Origin: Acidobacteriota bacterium
GTDB lineage: Bacteria > Acidobacteriota > Terriglobia > Bryobacterales > Bryobacteraceae
Length of the DNA: 64,000 bases
Assembly (NCBI GenBank): GCA_016213775.1
Contig: JACQZR010000280.1
Span: 1-64,000 of the forward strand
Direction of reading: 5' to 3'
The notes beneath the pieces were generated by a model. The model saw only the letters and a program-made list of their open reading frames with translations, ran no database searches and was not told the DNA's origin. Position numbers and translations under genes: made by a program. Positions within the stretch are counted from its first letter, which is position 1, and each line of letters opens with the position of its first letter. Shown in pieces: positions 7,620 through 17,115 of this stretch.

Positions 7620-10600
7620 ATGGCAATGCGCGCAGCTTCGCGGCAGTTCTATTGGGCGTTCTGCTTCTGGTGATTCCCGCCGCCGTGCGGGCGCAGTTCG
7701 ACACGGGGACCATTCTGGGCACCGTTCGCGACAGCAGCGGAGCGGTAGCTCCCGAGGTCAGCGTGACGCTTCGCAATACCCAAACCGGCATCACCTCCAC
7801 TCTACAAACTGATCAGCAGGGCAATTACCAGTTCGGCAATCTGCGCATCGGCGCTTACGAAGTCACAGCCGAGAAGACCGGCTTCTCCAAGGCGGTGGTG
7901 CTGAATATCGGGCTGGTGGTGAACGCGCGGCAGCGGGTGGATGTCGTCATGCAGATCGGCACCGTCGCGGAGCAGGTGGTGGTGACCGGCGCTGTGGCGC
8001 TACTCGAGACGGATTCCAGTGAAAAGGGCCAGGTGGTGGATGGAGAGCAGATTGAAGCGCTGCCCTTGAACGGCCGCTCCTATGCAGACCTGGCGCTGCT
8101 CGCACCCGGCGTCAGCGAATCCAACCAGAATGACATCGCCATCAGCGGGACCGGCAGAGAGGGTTCGTTCAATGCGAATGGGTTAAGAAACACGGCCAAC
8201 AACTTTCAGCTTGACGGCGTCGATAACAATCAATATGGCACCAGCAACCAGGGCTTTTCGAACCAGGTGATTTCGCCGTCGCCCGATTCCGTCGCCGAGT
8301 TCAAAGTACAGACCAACAGTTACAGCGCGGAATACGGGCGTAGCGGGGGCGCCGTGGTCAACGCCGCCTATCGTAGCGGCACCAACCGGTTCCACGGCAG
8401 CTTGTGGGACTTCACCCGTAACACCGCACTCAACGCGATCGGCTTCTTCCGGCCCGCCGGAGGTGTAAAGCCCAGCCTCAACCGGCACCAGTTCGGTTTC
8501 ACCTTCGGAGGCCCGATCCGGCGCGACCGCACCTTCTTCTTCGTCGACTACGAGGGCTTCCGCCAGACACAAAAGACGCTCACTTACACAACCATCCCGA
8601 CCATGGACCATCGCCGGGGCATTCTCACCGTGCCGGTCACCGATCCCTTCACCGCTGCGATGTACCCCGCCGGAACCCCGATTCCGATGACCGGCTTTGC
8701 TTCCAAGGTCCTGAACGAGCTGCCAGAGCCGAACGTGCCGGGCGCGACCGGCAGCAACTACCAGAAGGCCGTGGCCAACCGCAGCGTTTACGATAAGGCC
8801 AACCTCAAAATCGACCACAAGGTGAGTGACACGCTGAGCGCCTTCGTCCGCTTGAGCCAAGGCAAGAACAATGCCTTCCAGGCACCCAATATTTCCGGAC
8901 CGTCCGGAGGCAATCAGAACGGAGTGGTGACGGTGATGTCGCAACAACTCGTCATCGGCGCGACGAAGGTGGTGACCAGCAGATCGGTACTGGAAGTGCG
9001 CCTCGGCATCTCACGGACGAAGGCCGGCAAGCATCCGCCGTTCCTGGGTGGCGCGAGCATGAGTGAGCTCTACGGCATCACAGGCTTGCCGGAAGAGCGT
9101 GACCTGACAGGCGGGTTGACACCGCAAAGCATCACGGGCTATACGCAGCTCGGGCGCCAGTCCACCAACCCTCAATCCCAGAACCCGGCCAACATCAACC
9201 CGCGCGCCAGTTATACATGGACCGCAGGCCGCCAGACATTGAAACTGGGCTTCGAGTTTGCCGCCATCAATGTGGACGTCAACGACACCAACCCCAACTA
9301 CGGGCTGGACAGCTATACCAGCCAGTTCAGCCGGCCCGCCGGAAGAGCATCCAGCAACCTGTACAATCTGGCGGATTTCATGTTTGGGCTTCGGTCTCAG
9401 TATGGATTCGCAACGAGGGTGGTCGCTCCCATGCGGCGGCGCTCGTACTACGGCTACCTCCAGGACGATATCAAAGTCACACCCAGGCTCACACTGAATG
9501 TGGGTCTTCGTTATGAGTTCGTCACTCCCTACGCTGTGGCGGGCGACAGGATGTCCAATTTCGATCCCGCTACGAACCAGCTCGTGCTGGCGAAGGGCGG
9601 CTCTCTGCGCGATCGTTCGCTGGTGAACCCGGATTTTAATGACTTCGGACCGCGGTTCGGATTCGCTTACCGGCTGGGCAGCAGGACCGTGTTTCGCGGC
9701 GGTTATGGAATCGGGTACGTCCATTTCAATCGCGTCGCCAGTGCCGAACTCCTTGCCACGAACTATCCGTTCGTCACGCGCGCCACCGTCACACAGAGCA
9801 TTGCCGGGGTGCCGCTGTGCACCGGGAGTATCTATCGAAGCGGCTGCTTCCGGACTACGCAGATGGGCTACCCGGCGGATCTGCCGAACGATGTCGTGTT
9901 GCACGTGCCCAGCGATCTGCGATCGGGCTACATCCAGAACTGGCAGTTCGCGGTGCAGCGGCAGGTGGCCAAACAGACCATGCTGGAGGCGGCTTATGCC
10001 GGCAATCACGCGATCAAGCAGGTGTTGCTGGCCGATTTGAACCAGGCGCGCGTGCCGCTCCCCGGCGAGAACGTCAACGCAACGCTCAACGCCCGCCGGC
10101 CCTATCAGGGCTTCGGGACAATCTCGACGTTGCTGCCGGCCGGTTTCTCCAGCTACCACTCTCTCCAGGTAAAAGTGGAGCACCGCGCTTCGAAGAGCCT
10201 CAATCTGCTGAACTCGTTTACGTGGTCCAAAGCCATCGACAATTCGAGCCAGGTATTGGAGGAGCCGAGCGGGAGCACTGGCACGCCTCAAAACATCTAC
10301 AACGTGAACGCCGATCGAGGCATCTCCGGCTACAACGTGCCGGTCCTGAATGTCACCAGCGCGGTGTGGAACGTGCCGGTGGGCAAGGGCCGAATGTTTG
10401 GGAAGAACTTCTCCGGATTGCTCGAGTCCGTGCTGGGCGGCTGGCAAATCAGCGGCATTAACACGATGCGCAGCGGGCGCACGGTCAACTTTCGCTATAT
10501 CACCTCGGGCCCCACTCCCGTGACGGCCGGATTGCCGACTTACCTGGGCGGCGTGACACTACGGCCAAACCTGCTCGGCGACCCGCTGGCCCCGGAAGAA

Positions 10601-10912
10601 CAACGCAGCATCGACAACTACTTCAACCGGGCTAACGTCGTGGCGCCGCCGGCCACCGCGCCGTTCGGAAACGCCGGCCGCAACATTGTCCGCGGCTATC
10701 CCTTCTACCAGTTAAACCTGGGCTTGCAGAAGAAATTCAATCTGCCCTTCGGCGAGCGAATGTCCATGCAGTTCCGGGCGGAAGCGTTCAATCTTCTGAA
10801 TAAGACGAATTTCGGCGCGCCCAACGCGGATCGCAGCAGTGGTTCCTTCGGATTGATTCGATCCACCTATCCCGGGCGACAGATGCAGGGTTCGCTCAAG
10901 CTCGTATTCTGA
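7616..10912 (+). CDS. Oar-like TonB-dependent receptor with CarboxypepD_reg domain
   Basis: An outer-membrane beta-barrel for TonB-energised import, 1098 residues. ATG at 7616 overlaps the glpD stop, with AGGAGG at 7605-7610. Signal peptide about 1-26 (ends AVRAQ). A carboxypeptidase-regulatory-like domain spans about 30-110 (ILGTVRDSSGAVAPEVSVTL). A plug-like region follows (LPLNGRSYADLALLAPGV, then LDGVDNNQYG), then a long barrel ending in an aromatic-terminated strand (GSLKLVF). This architecture is strongly expanded in Acidobacteria. Operon context with a glycerophosphodiesterase and glpD suggests a phosphodiester or lipid-derived substrate, but specificity cannot be read from sequence. 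Confidence 0.88.
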   Translation: MNGNARSFAAVLLGVLLLVIPAAVRAQFDTGTILGTVRDSSGAVAPEVSVTLRNTQTGITSTLQTDQQGNYQFGNLRIGAYEVTAEKTGFSKAVVLNIGLVVNARQRVDVVMQIGTVAEQVVVTGAVALLETDSSEKGQVVDGEQIEALPLNGRSYADLALLAPGVSESNQNDIAISGTGREGSFNANGLRNTANNFQLDGVDNNQYGTSNQGFSNQVISPSPDSVAEFKVQTNSYSAEYGRSGGAVVNAAYRSGTNRFHGSLWDFTRNTALNAIGFFRPAGGVKPSLNRHQFGFTFGGPIRRDRTFFFVDYEGFRQTQKTLTYTTIPTMDHRRGILTVPVTDPFTAAMYPAGTPIPMTGFASKVLNELPEPNVPGATGSNYQKAVANRSVYDKANLKIDHKVSDTLSAFVRLSQGKNNAFQAPNISGPSGGNQNGVVTVMSQQLVIGATKVVTSRSVLEVRLGISRTKAGKHPPFLGGASMSELYGITGLPEERDLTGGLTPQSITGYTQLGRQSTNPQSQNPANINPRASYTWTAGRQTLKLGFEFAAINVDVNDTNPNYGLDSYTSQFSRPAGRASSNLYNLADFMFGLRSQYGFATRVVAPMRRRSYYGYLQDDIKVTPRLTLNVGLRYEFVTPYAVAGDRMSNFDPATNQLVLAKGGSLRDRSLVNPDFNDFGPRFGFAYRLGSRTVFRGGYGIGYVHFNRVASAELLATNYPFVTRATVTQSIAGVPLCTGSIYRSGCFRTTQMGYPADLPNDVVLHVPSDLRSGYIQNWQFAVQRQVAKQTMLEAAYAGNHAIKQVLLADLNQARVPLPGENVNATLNARRPYQGFGTISTLLPAGFSSYHSLQVKVEHRASKSLNLLNSFTWSKAIDNSSQVLEEPSGSTGTPQNIYNVNADRGISGYNVPVLNVTSAVWNVPVGKGRMFGKNFSGLLESVLGGWQISGINTMRSGRTVNFRYITSGPTPVTAGLPTYLGGVTLRPNLLGDPLAPEEQRSIDNYFNRANVVAPPATAPFGNAGRNIVRGYPFYQLNLGLQKKFNLPFGERMSMQFRAEAFNLLNKTNFGAPNADRSSGSFGLIRSTYPGRQMQGSLKLVF

Positions 10913-11066
10913 CTCCGGGGCAAGCGGAGAAGCGGCCTGTCAGTGCGGTGGCAGAGAAACTCCCGTCTTTGGGTTTCGATGCCAGTCGTGGTCCCCGCCG
11001 TGGCGAACGAACTCGCATCCTGCTAAACACAACGTCATGTTTGTTTGCGTGTCTTTGCTTGTGGCG

Positions 11067-11106
11067 CAGACTCTCAGTCTGCCGTCTCGACAATCGTGTC
11101 GAGACG
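11067..11106. repeat. Twin-hairpin palindromic element
   Basis: Two adjoining perfect inverted repeats: GCAGACT-CTC-AGTCTGC at 11067-11083 and GTCTCGACA-ATCG-TGTCGAGAC at 11085-11106. No T-tract follows, so it is not a standard terminator. The style resembles the compound hairpins at 53872-54033. The rest of the gap between the receptor and the tRNA (10913-11295) shows no gene. Confidence 0.5.
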
Positions 11107-11295
11107 CTTCTGACGGAGATGCTGCACGCTAGCGGCAGACGGTGTCAGGCGCAACACCTAACGTCGCTCTGTTTAATGTGGTAAAGATCCCGCAGATTCT
11201 CTTGGAGTCCCTCAAGCGCTTCACCCTGATCCGGGAACTCCGCGAGCATAGCCGATGCTCGTGACTTCAGTGATCCGTTGGAGGGAAGGAGTGTT

Positions 11296-11372
<77 letters not shown>

Positions 11373-11435
11373 CTCCTATATTACCGTTCCAGCCCGGCGG
11401 AGTGCAACATTTGGATGAAGAATCTCCACGTTCAC

Positions 11436-13589
11436 TCACCGCGGGAAGGCCACCTCGCAAGCCACGGTGCGCGCCAGATCATGACGCGGCTGGAAGTACT
11501 GCTGCTTCAGCTCCGCGCTCGAATAATATGCGTACTGGTTCCCTCGAAACTGGCGCAGCGTCTCCTTCATACACTCCGTCACCCGCGGATTCTTCGTCTT
11601 CGCGTTCCTCTTCTCCAGCGGGTCCGCCTGCAAATCAAACAGCGCCGCATACGCCGCGTCCGACTGCTCCACGTATTTCCACCGCCCCACGATCACCGCA
11701 TCCTCGAAGGTGAGACTCTGCGTCGTGGAGAACACCGGACGCCGCTCCGCAATCGCTCGCTTGGACGGCTCGCGAAGGCCCGGTGGCATACCCACCTGAA
11801 ATCCCGCATGCTCCGGCAAGCCCGCGGCATCCAGCAGCATCGGCCCCAGTTCCATCAGACTCACCGGCGGCTCATAAGCGCCGCGCGGATACGCCTTCGC
11901 GCCCCACAAAACAAATCCGATGTGAATTGTTTTGTCGTGCAGTTCCGCCGCATGCGTCACCCTGCCGTCTTCCAAAAACAGCTCCCCATGGTCGCCCACG
12001 ACCGCGATGATCGTATTCTCCAGCGCTCCCTCGGCCCGCAGCATCTCCATCGTCTCCGCAATGCGCGCATCAATGTAGGCCAGCGAATTCCAATAGCGGT
12101 TCAACATGCGTGGCAACGCCCATTCCGGATACGAGATAAACGAGAACTGCGCCCGCTCCTTCTCGGTGAACGTGTTTGGCGTGAACAGGGCCGGGATCTG
12201 AAAGCCCTGTTCATAAGGGAAATGCGATGTCTGCAGGCTCGCCATCGCATAAAACGGACGCCCATCGCCCGCGTGCAACCTCGTGGCGATCCAGCGCTGC
12301 AGTTCTCCAACGGTGGTGCCATCGTCCAGCGTGCCGGTCTTCAACACGCCCAACTTGTACGCTCGATACGCACCGAAATCGGCTGGATCGGGAGGCAGCG
12401 TTTCCCCGTTGTACCGGCCGGCGTCAAGAAAATGTTCCAGCAGCGGCGAGTTGGAAAAGTTGACCATGTTCAGCCAGCCCTCATTCGATGACGAGAAGAA
12501 TGCCGTGTGATAGCTGGACGAAAACAGGTCGCTGATGCGGATCAGCGGATAGTCAATGTCGGAGAACGTGTCGCGCGACTTCAGCTTCAACGTGTGTAGC
12601 CCGCTCACCAGGCTCGTCATCGAAAAAGCGGATTCATTGCCTGACGAATAGGCGCGCTTAAACTCCACGCCTTCCCGAGCCAGCCGACGCAACACCGGCA
12701 TCACTTCGCGACCGTTTTGCACATGATGAATCGCATCGGCGCGCAGCGCCTCCACCGCGAACACCAGCACGTTCGGACGCCTCTTCTCGGGATCGACGCG
12801 AGCCGCATACGCCGCAGCATCGTAACGCCGCGCCAGCGGTACGCTCACAACGTGCCTCTCGCCGGAACCCGCATACACCACCGGGGCCCAAACCAGCGTC
12901 GTCGTCGGCAGTAGTCGCGATTTGACGATGCCCGCGACACGTTCGGCCCGCACCGTGGTTCCTGTCGCCGCGGGGATCACACGCCAGCAAAGCAGCGCCA
13001 CCGCGAAACCAGCCGCGGCACTCTGCAGCCACACCCGCAACTGCCGCGCCGGTGGAGCCATTCCGTAGGCGAACAGTCCCGTTACGGCCGTCAGTGCCAG
13101 CGCCATCAACATCACCAGCGTCAAACGCTCACGAAAATTAACGAAGGGAGCGATCTGCGACAAGTCGCTCGCGTAGGATGCCAGCGCGCTCGGGTCCAGA
13201 AACCCCGCGCGATAGGCGCCAAGTGTCCAACTCACCAGGGTTAACCACAACAACACGGAAATCCCCACAATGGAGCCGACCGCCACAAATACCTGACGCA
13301 AACGCTTGGCCCAACCCAGCAACGCAGCCGTGAGCAACGCCTCTGCCGCCACCAGCCCAAATGTGCCTGTCCAGATCAACGCGGAATCCGCGCCCGGCAC
13401 CGCATCGTCCCGCAGTTCACGATTCAACAGCAGCAGCGCAAGCAGCGATCCCCCGCACCAGATGCCGATGCAAACAGTCAGAAATCGCCAGGCGCTGCTA
13501 CGATCCTTCCACAACCACTCCAATCTGGGCCCACCGGCGGGCACCACCCCAGGCGCCAGCGGCCTTCCCTTCTTGCGCTTCGGTTTCAT
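11436..13589 (-). CDS. Membrane-anchored sulfatase-superfamily protein (LTA synthase/YejM-like)
   Basis: A 717-residue inner-membrane protein. About five hydrophobic segments lie in residues 35-210, followed by an alkaline-phosphatase/sulfatase-fold domain from about residue 265 facing the periplasm. That domain starts NVLVFAVEALRADAI, the metal-binding strand of LTA synthase and phosphoethanolamine transferases. SSGNESAFSMTSLVSG then provides a Ser/Thr nucleophile, in place of the Cys-x-Pro-x-Arg of true sulfatases. VVGDHGELF supplies the distal metal ligands. Likely a phosphoglycerol- or phosphoethanolamine-type transferase, or a regulatory pseudo-enzyme like YejM; substrate unknown. It is transcribed toward the tRNA and divergently from the GT39 gene. 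Confidence 0.75.
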   Translation of the reverse strand: MKPKRKKGRPLAPGVVPAGGPRLEWLWKDRSSAWRFLTVCIGIWCGGSLLALLLLNRELRDDAVPGADSALIWTGTFGLVAAEALLTAALLGWAKRLRQVFVAVGSIVGISVLLWLTLVSWTLGAYRAGFLDPSALASYASDLSQIAPFVNFRERLTLVMLMALALTAVTGLFAYGMAPPARQLRVWLQSAAAGFAVALLCWRVIPAATGTTVRAERVAGIVKSRLLPTTTLVWAPVVYAGSGERHVVSVPLARRYDAAAYAARVDPEKRRPNVLVFAVEALRADAIHHVQNGREVMPVLRRLAREGVEFKRAYSSGNESAFSMTSLVSGLHTLKLKSRDTFSDIDYPLIRISDLFSSSYHTAFFSSSNEGWLNMVNFSNSPLLEHFLDAGRYNGETLPPDPADFGAYRAYKLGVLKTGTLDDGTTVGELQRWIATRLHAGDGRPFYAMASLQTSHFPYEQGFQIPALFTPNTFTEKERAQFSFISYPEWALPRMLNRYWNSLAYIDARIAETMEMLRAEGALENTIIAVVGDHGELFLEDGRVTHAAELHDKTIHIGFVLWGAKAYPRGAYEPPVSLMELGPMLLDAAGLPEHAGFQVGMPPGLREPSKRAIAERRPVFSTTQSLTFEDAVIVGRWKYVEQSDAAYAALFDLQADPLEKRNAKTKNPRVTECMKETLRQFRGNQYAYYSSAELKQQYFQPRHDLARTVACEVAFPR

Positions 13590-13671
13590 ATCAATGACAG
13601 TCTCACAATGGTAACAGCCTGTAGGTCTTAGCTGGCCGGATTACCACCACGCGCAGTGTATACTTCTCTTA

Positions 13672-15324
13672 TTGTTCCCCAGTTCGTCCAATCTCCCCAG
13701 GGCGGCTGTTGCCGCCGGACTGCTTATTGTGTTCACGGCGTGCCTGCTGGCACTCAGTGGCACCAAGAACGCCACGTCCGACGAGCCTCCGCACCTCGCC
13801 GCCGGTCTCTCCTACCTCGCTACCGGGACCATCCGTATCAACACCCAACACCCGCCGCTACTCAAGGAACTGAGCGCATTGTCGCTAATGGCGGGAGGCA
13901 TTCGATGGCCCGACTCGGCGGAAGCGCGAGCGGTCCCCATAACCGGCGACGATCAACTCTCCTGGTCCATCGGAAAGGCCATTGTCGCTTCTGACCCGGA
14001 CAAGGTGATCTTCCTGGCGCGCGTCCCCATGATCGCCATCGCGGTAATGCTCGGCGTCCTGATCTTTGCATGGGGACGCCAGCTAGCAGGTGAGGACGCC
14101 GCGCTCGGCGCGTTATTTCTCTATATTGTGAATCCGCATTTCCTGGGACATGGTTATCTCGTCACGATGGATTGTGGATTCGCAGCCTTCACTTTGCTCT
14201 TCCTGTATACTCTCTGGAACTACACACAAAAGGCGAGCCGTGTCTGGTTGGCCGCCGCGGGCGTCTCCCTCGGCCTGGCAATGTGCGCCAAGTTCTCCGG
14301 CGTAGCCCTCATTCCGATCGCCGCCATTCTACTTCTTGCGACCAATTGGCGCAGAGGCGTCGACTCCGTTCCTCAAACCAAGACCGGCAGGCGCGTGAAA
14401 CCGCCCGCGCCGGACCAGCCGAAGAAGGGTCTCCAGTGGCTCCCTGCCCTCCGCGATTTCGCGATTCTGATGGCCCTCGCCGTAATCGTGATTCATGCGA
14501 TCTACCTGTTCCCGCGCGACCCGCTCTCCTATGTCAACGGTTACCGCCAGGTCTACGCCGATCACAATCCCAACTACCAGTTCTATTTCATGGGAGAGTT
14601 CGGGCCGCAAAACCCGCTCTACTTCGCAGGCGCATATCTGCTCAAAGAGCCGCTGGCGGGAGTCTTTCTCGCGTGCCTGGGACTGTACCTGTTCGTGAGA
14701 TCGACCAGGATGGAGCCGCTGGCGAAGCTGTTCGTGGCGATCCCAGCCGTCATCCTCTTTGTTGGCTACTCAATCAGCGCAAAGAACCTGGGCATCCGCT
14801 ACATCATCCCCGTGCTGCCTTTTCTATTCCTCGCGGGCGGAATGGCGCTGGCGTCGCTGTTCCAGTCCTCTAACGGTCGCAAGATCGCCACGGTCCTCTG
14901 CGCCTGGCTGATCATAGCCGCTGTCGCCATCTACCCGGATCACATCTCTTACTTCAACGAGGCGGCCTGCCTGCGCGCCCCCGAAAAGCTCGGCCTCGAC
15001 GGCGGCACTGCCTGCGGACCGGATTTGTTGAACGACAGCAACGTGGATTGGGGCGGCTCATTGAAACAGCTCAAATCCTGGCTGGACGAAAACCAAAAGG
15101 GCCGCCACACGGTCTTCTCACATTTCACGACGATGCCTCCAGAGACCTACGGCATCCGGTATGCGAACCTCGACCCGCGCGATCCCACGATTTCCCGCCG
15201 CCCCGCACTGTACATCATCAGTGCGCACCTGTTGAGTTGGGCCCGCCAATCGGGGGCCGAGTGGTTGAAGCAGAAGCCCAGTGCGATCGTCGGCCACTCC
15301 TACTATATTTTCGAGCTCAACTGA
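13672..15324 (+). CDS. GT39-like (PMT/ArnT) membrane glycosyltransferase
   Basis: A 550-residue polytopic protein of the dolichyl-phosphate-mannose/ArnT superfamily, which moves sugars from polyprenyl-phosphate donors outside the membrane. After the first helix it has the catalytic acidic pair D37-E38 (SDEPPHLAAG) and then NTQHPPLLKEL, the standard pattern of this fold. About nine further hydrophobic segments follow, then a soluble tail (DSNVDWGGSLKQLKSW) typical of the acidobacterial subgroup. The start is a TTG with no clear ribosome site; no in-frame ATG precedes it, so the exact start is uncertain. Acceptor and donor are unknown. Confidence 0.75.
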   Translation: MFPSSSNLPRAAVAAGLLIVFTACLLALSGTKNATSDEPPHLAAGLSYLATGTIRINTQHPPLLKELSALSLMAGGIRWPDSAEARAVPITGDDQLSWSIGKAIVASDPDKVIFLARVPMIAIAVMLGVLIFAWGRQLAGEDAALGALFLYIVNPHFLGHGYLVTMDCGFAAFTLLFLYTLWNYTQKASRVWLAAAGVSLGLAMCAKFSGVALIPIAAILLLATNWRRGVDSVPQTKTGRRVKPPAPDQPKKGLQWLPALRDFAILMALAVIVIHAIYLFPRDPLSYVNGYRQVYADHNPNYQFYFMGEFGPQNPLYFAGAYLLKEPLAGVFLACLGLYLFVRSTRMEPLAKLFVAIPAVILFVGYSISAKNLGIRYIIPVLPFLFLAGGMALASLFQSSNGRKIATVLCAWLIIAAVAIYPDHISYFNEAACLRAPEKLGLDGGTACGPDLLNDSNVDWGGSLKQLKSWLDENQKGRHTVFSHFTTMPPETYGIRYANLDPRDPTISRRPALYIISAHLLSWARQSGAEWLKQKPSAIVGHSYYIFELN

Positions 15325-15401
15325 CGGATGTCCGTTTTATACAATCGCCGCCGCCTCGCTCAACTTTAGAATCGGAATATGAAAATCACAGCCGTCTCCT
15401 C

Positions 15402-15758
15402 ATGAATGAACTGGAGCCTTCCGTGGACTTCTGGACCAACCGAATCGGCTTCCAACTCACGGCAAGTGTTCCGCACGAAGACAAACTCGGCTTCGTGATT
15501 CTGGTGAACGAAGGCGCCGAACTCATGCTGCAAAGCCGTGCAAGCGCGGCCGGCGACATCCGTTCGCTCGACGAGTTCCACGCGTCCTCGCGCGCCGCCC
15601 TCTTCATCGAAGTCTCCGAGTTCGACGCGGTCGCGAAGCGGTTGGAAGGCTACCCCATCGCCATGCCAACGCGCGAAACCTTTTACGGGATGAAGGAAGT
15701 GGGCGTCTTTGAACCCGGCGGCAATTTCATCGTCTTCGCCTGCTCCGTGCAAAAATAA
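15402..15758 (+). CDS. VOC (glyoxalase/bleomycin-resistance) superfamily protein
   Basis: A 118-residue single-domain VOC protein with the beta-alpha-beta-beta-beta pattern: NELEPSVDFWTNRIGF, then ELMLQSRAS, and a closing strand VGVFEPGGNFIVFAC. The start is problematic. The in-frame ATG at 15402 (MNELEPS) lacks the usual first strand and has no ribosome site. An ATG at 15379 encodes exactly that missing strand (MKITAVS) in another frame, which stops at once. A one-base frameshift near 15400 would restore the normal N-terminus. It may therefore be a recent frameshift or a sequence error. Ligand unknown. The rhodanese gene follows after 4 bp. Confidence 0.65.
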   Translation: MNELEPSVDFWTNRIGFQLTASVPHEDKLGFVILVNEGAELMLQSRASAAGDIRSLDEFHASSRAALFIEVSEFDAVAKRLEGYPIAMPTRETFYGMKEVGVFEPGGNFIVFACSVQK

Positions 15759-15762
15759 CGGC

Positions 15763-16101
15763 ATGGCTGAATTGCCTTTTGAAATCTCGCCCGCTGAAGT
15801 GAAAGCGGGCCTCGACAACGGTCAGCGCATCATGCTGCTCGATTGCCGCGAGCCCCACGAACACGCTCTCTGCAACATCGCCGGCGCGCGGCTTATCCCG
15901 ATGAACTCCGTGCCGGCGAGTCTGCAGGCCATCGAAGCTGTGGCAGACGAATCGCTCGTGGTGGTTTATTGCCATCATGGAATGCGCAGTCTGTCTGTCG
16001 TCAGTTGGCTACGCCGCCAAGGGATTGAGGGCTGCCAGAGCATGGCTGGTGGTATCGACCGCTGGAGCCTCGAGATCGATCCAGCAGTTCCGCGCTACTG
16101 A
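15763..16101 (+). CDS. Rhodanese-like sulfurtransferase
   Basis: A 112-residue single rhodanese domain, presumably cytoplasmic as no signal peptide is present. It has the LLDCREPHEHALCNIAGA segment (CH2A-like region, about residues 25-42). The active-site loop starts at Cys70 in VVYCHHGMRS, which would carry the persulfide. Length and order match single-domain rhodaneses of the GlpE/PspE kind. The ATG at 15763 is only 4 bp after the VOC gene, so the two are probably co-transcribed. The sulfur donor and acceptor are unknown. Confidence 0.88.
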   Translation: MAELPFEISPAEVKAGLDNGQRIMLLDCREPHEHALCNIAGARLIPMNSVPASLQAIEAVADESLVVVYCHHGMRSLSVVSWLRRQGIEGCQSMAGGIDRWSLEIDPAVPRY

Positions 16102-16149
16102 GGCGGTTCCCGGCTGGCCTCCACATCACAGGCAGACTGTAACGGTAGA

Positions 16150-16962
16150 ATGGCAGGCGTGAGACTCTTGGCACTTCTTTTCGCCGCTTCGGCCTTTGCC
16201 GCCGACCCGGTTGGCTTCCCCATCTGGCCCAATGAGAACCAGCCGGACAAAGAGAGCATTCAAACCGGCCCTAAAGACGACATCCGCCGTGTGAACAACG
16301 TCACACGTCCTACCATCACGCCCTTCTTTCCTCCAGCGGGCAAGGCCAACGGCGCGTCGGTAATCGTACTTCCCGGCGGCGGATGGCGCATCCTCGCCAT
16401 CGACAAGGAAGGGTACGATGTGGCGCGCTGGCTCAACACGATCGGCGTCACTGCATTCGTAGTGAAGTATCGCGTCATGGAGACCGGTAAGACCACACCG
16501 CAAGACGTGCTCGAAGCCAAGCGCAAGGGCGCTGAAGACGCACTGGAAGCGGTGCGGATCGTTCGCACGCGTGCCAAGGAATGGAACGTCGATCCCAAAC
16601 GCATCGGCGTCGTGGGCTTTTCCGCCGGCGGCTATCACGCTGCCATGACTGCCATGAAGTTCAACGCCGAGAACCGCCCGGACTTTGTCGCCTGCATCTA
16701 TCCGGCCGTGACGGAAACGTTGGACGTGCCCTCCAACGCGCCACCGGTTTTCTTCTTCGCCGCCGATGACGACCGGCTCACTCCGGCGGGCAACTCGGTC
16801 CCTCTGTACCTCGCCATGAAGAAGGCTAAAGTCTCCGCCGAGATGCACATCGTCACCAAAGGCGGCCACGGTTTCGGGATGGTGAAATCCGGCAACCCCA
16901 CCGACTTCTGGACAGATCGTTACGCGGAATGGATGAAGGGCTTGAAGGTCCTTTCCCAATAA
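16150..16962 (+). CDS. Exported alpha/beta hydrolase (esterase/acetyl xylan esterase-like)
   Basis: A 270-residue exported esterase of the alpha/beta-hydrolase fold, BD-FAE/acetyl-xylan-esterase-like branch. Signal peptide about 1-18 (MAGVRLLALLFAASAFA). The oxyanion-hole motif VLPGGGW lies at about 73-79, and the nucleophile elbow GFSAGG has Ser158. An acidic residue is supplied in FFAADDDRL, and the catalytic His sits in TKGGHGFGM near residue 240. In Acidobacteria such proteins usually deacetylate plant polysaccharide side chains; the substrate here is not certain. A GTG nine bases downstream is an alternative start. Transcribed singly. Confidence 0.82.
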   Translation: MAGVRLLALLFAASAFAADPVGFPIWPNENQPDKESIQTGPKDDIRRVNNVTRPTITPFFPPAGKANGASVIVLPGGGWRILAIDKEGYDVARWLNTIGVTAFVVKYRVMETGKTTPQDVLEAKRKGAEDALEAVRIVRTRAKEWNVDPKRIGVVGFSAGGYHAAMTAMKFNAENRPDFVACIYPAVTETLDVPSNAPPVFFFAADDDRLTPAGNSVPLYLAMKKAKVSAEMHIVTKGGHGFGMVKSGNPTDFWTDRYAEWMKGLKVLSQ

Positions 16963-17041
16963 GTTCTGCGATCTGAAATCTCAGGCATGTAAAGCGAGTG
17001 GCTCGGAACCCGTTTCTGAGCCGCGCGCGTCAGCAAGCGGT

Positions 17042-17115
17042 TTACTGGATCGGCAAGGTTGTTTCGTAGCGTTCGAGCGCGGGTTCATTCACGGCCCAGG
17101 CGTCGTGCTTGTCAT
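17042..17115 (-). pseudogene. PIN-domain toxin (VapC-like) N-terminal remnant
   Basis: Downstream of the antitoxin remnant, ATG at 17115 overlaps its stop in an ATGA, the usual VapB-VapC junction, but the frame stops after eight codons. A second frame then reads DKHDAWAVNEPALERYETTLPIQ-stop. This resembles the early PIN-domain segment in which a helix ...HEWAVEQA... precedes the Cys-Glu strand. The metal-binding DTG strand and the whole C-terminal half are missing. Interpretation as a PIN relic is inferred from gene order plus weak similarity. Confidence 0.4.

Noticed and set aside
9011-10447. 478-codon minus-strand frame inside the TonB receptor
   Set aside because: Long only because of high GC at third positions; no recognisable protein features or ribosome site.
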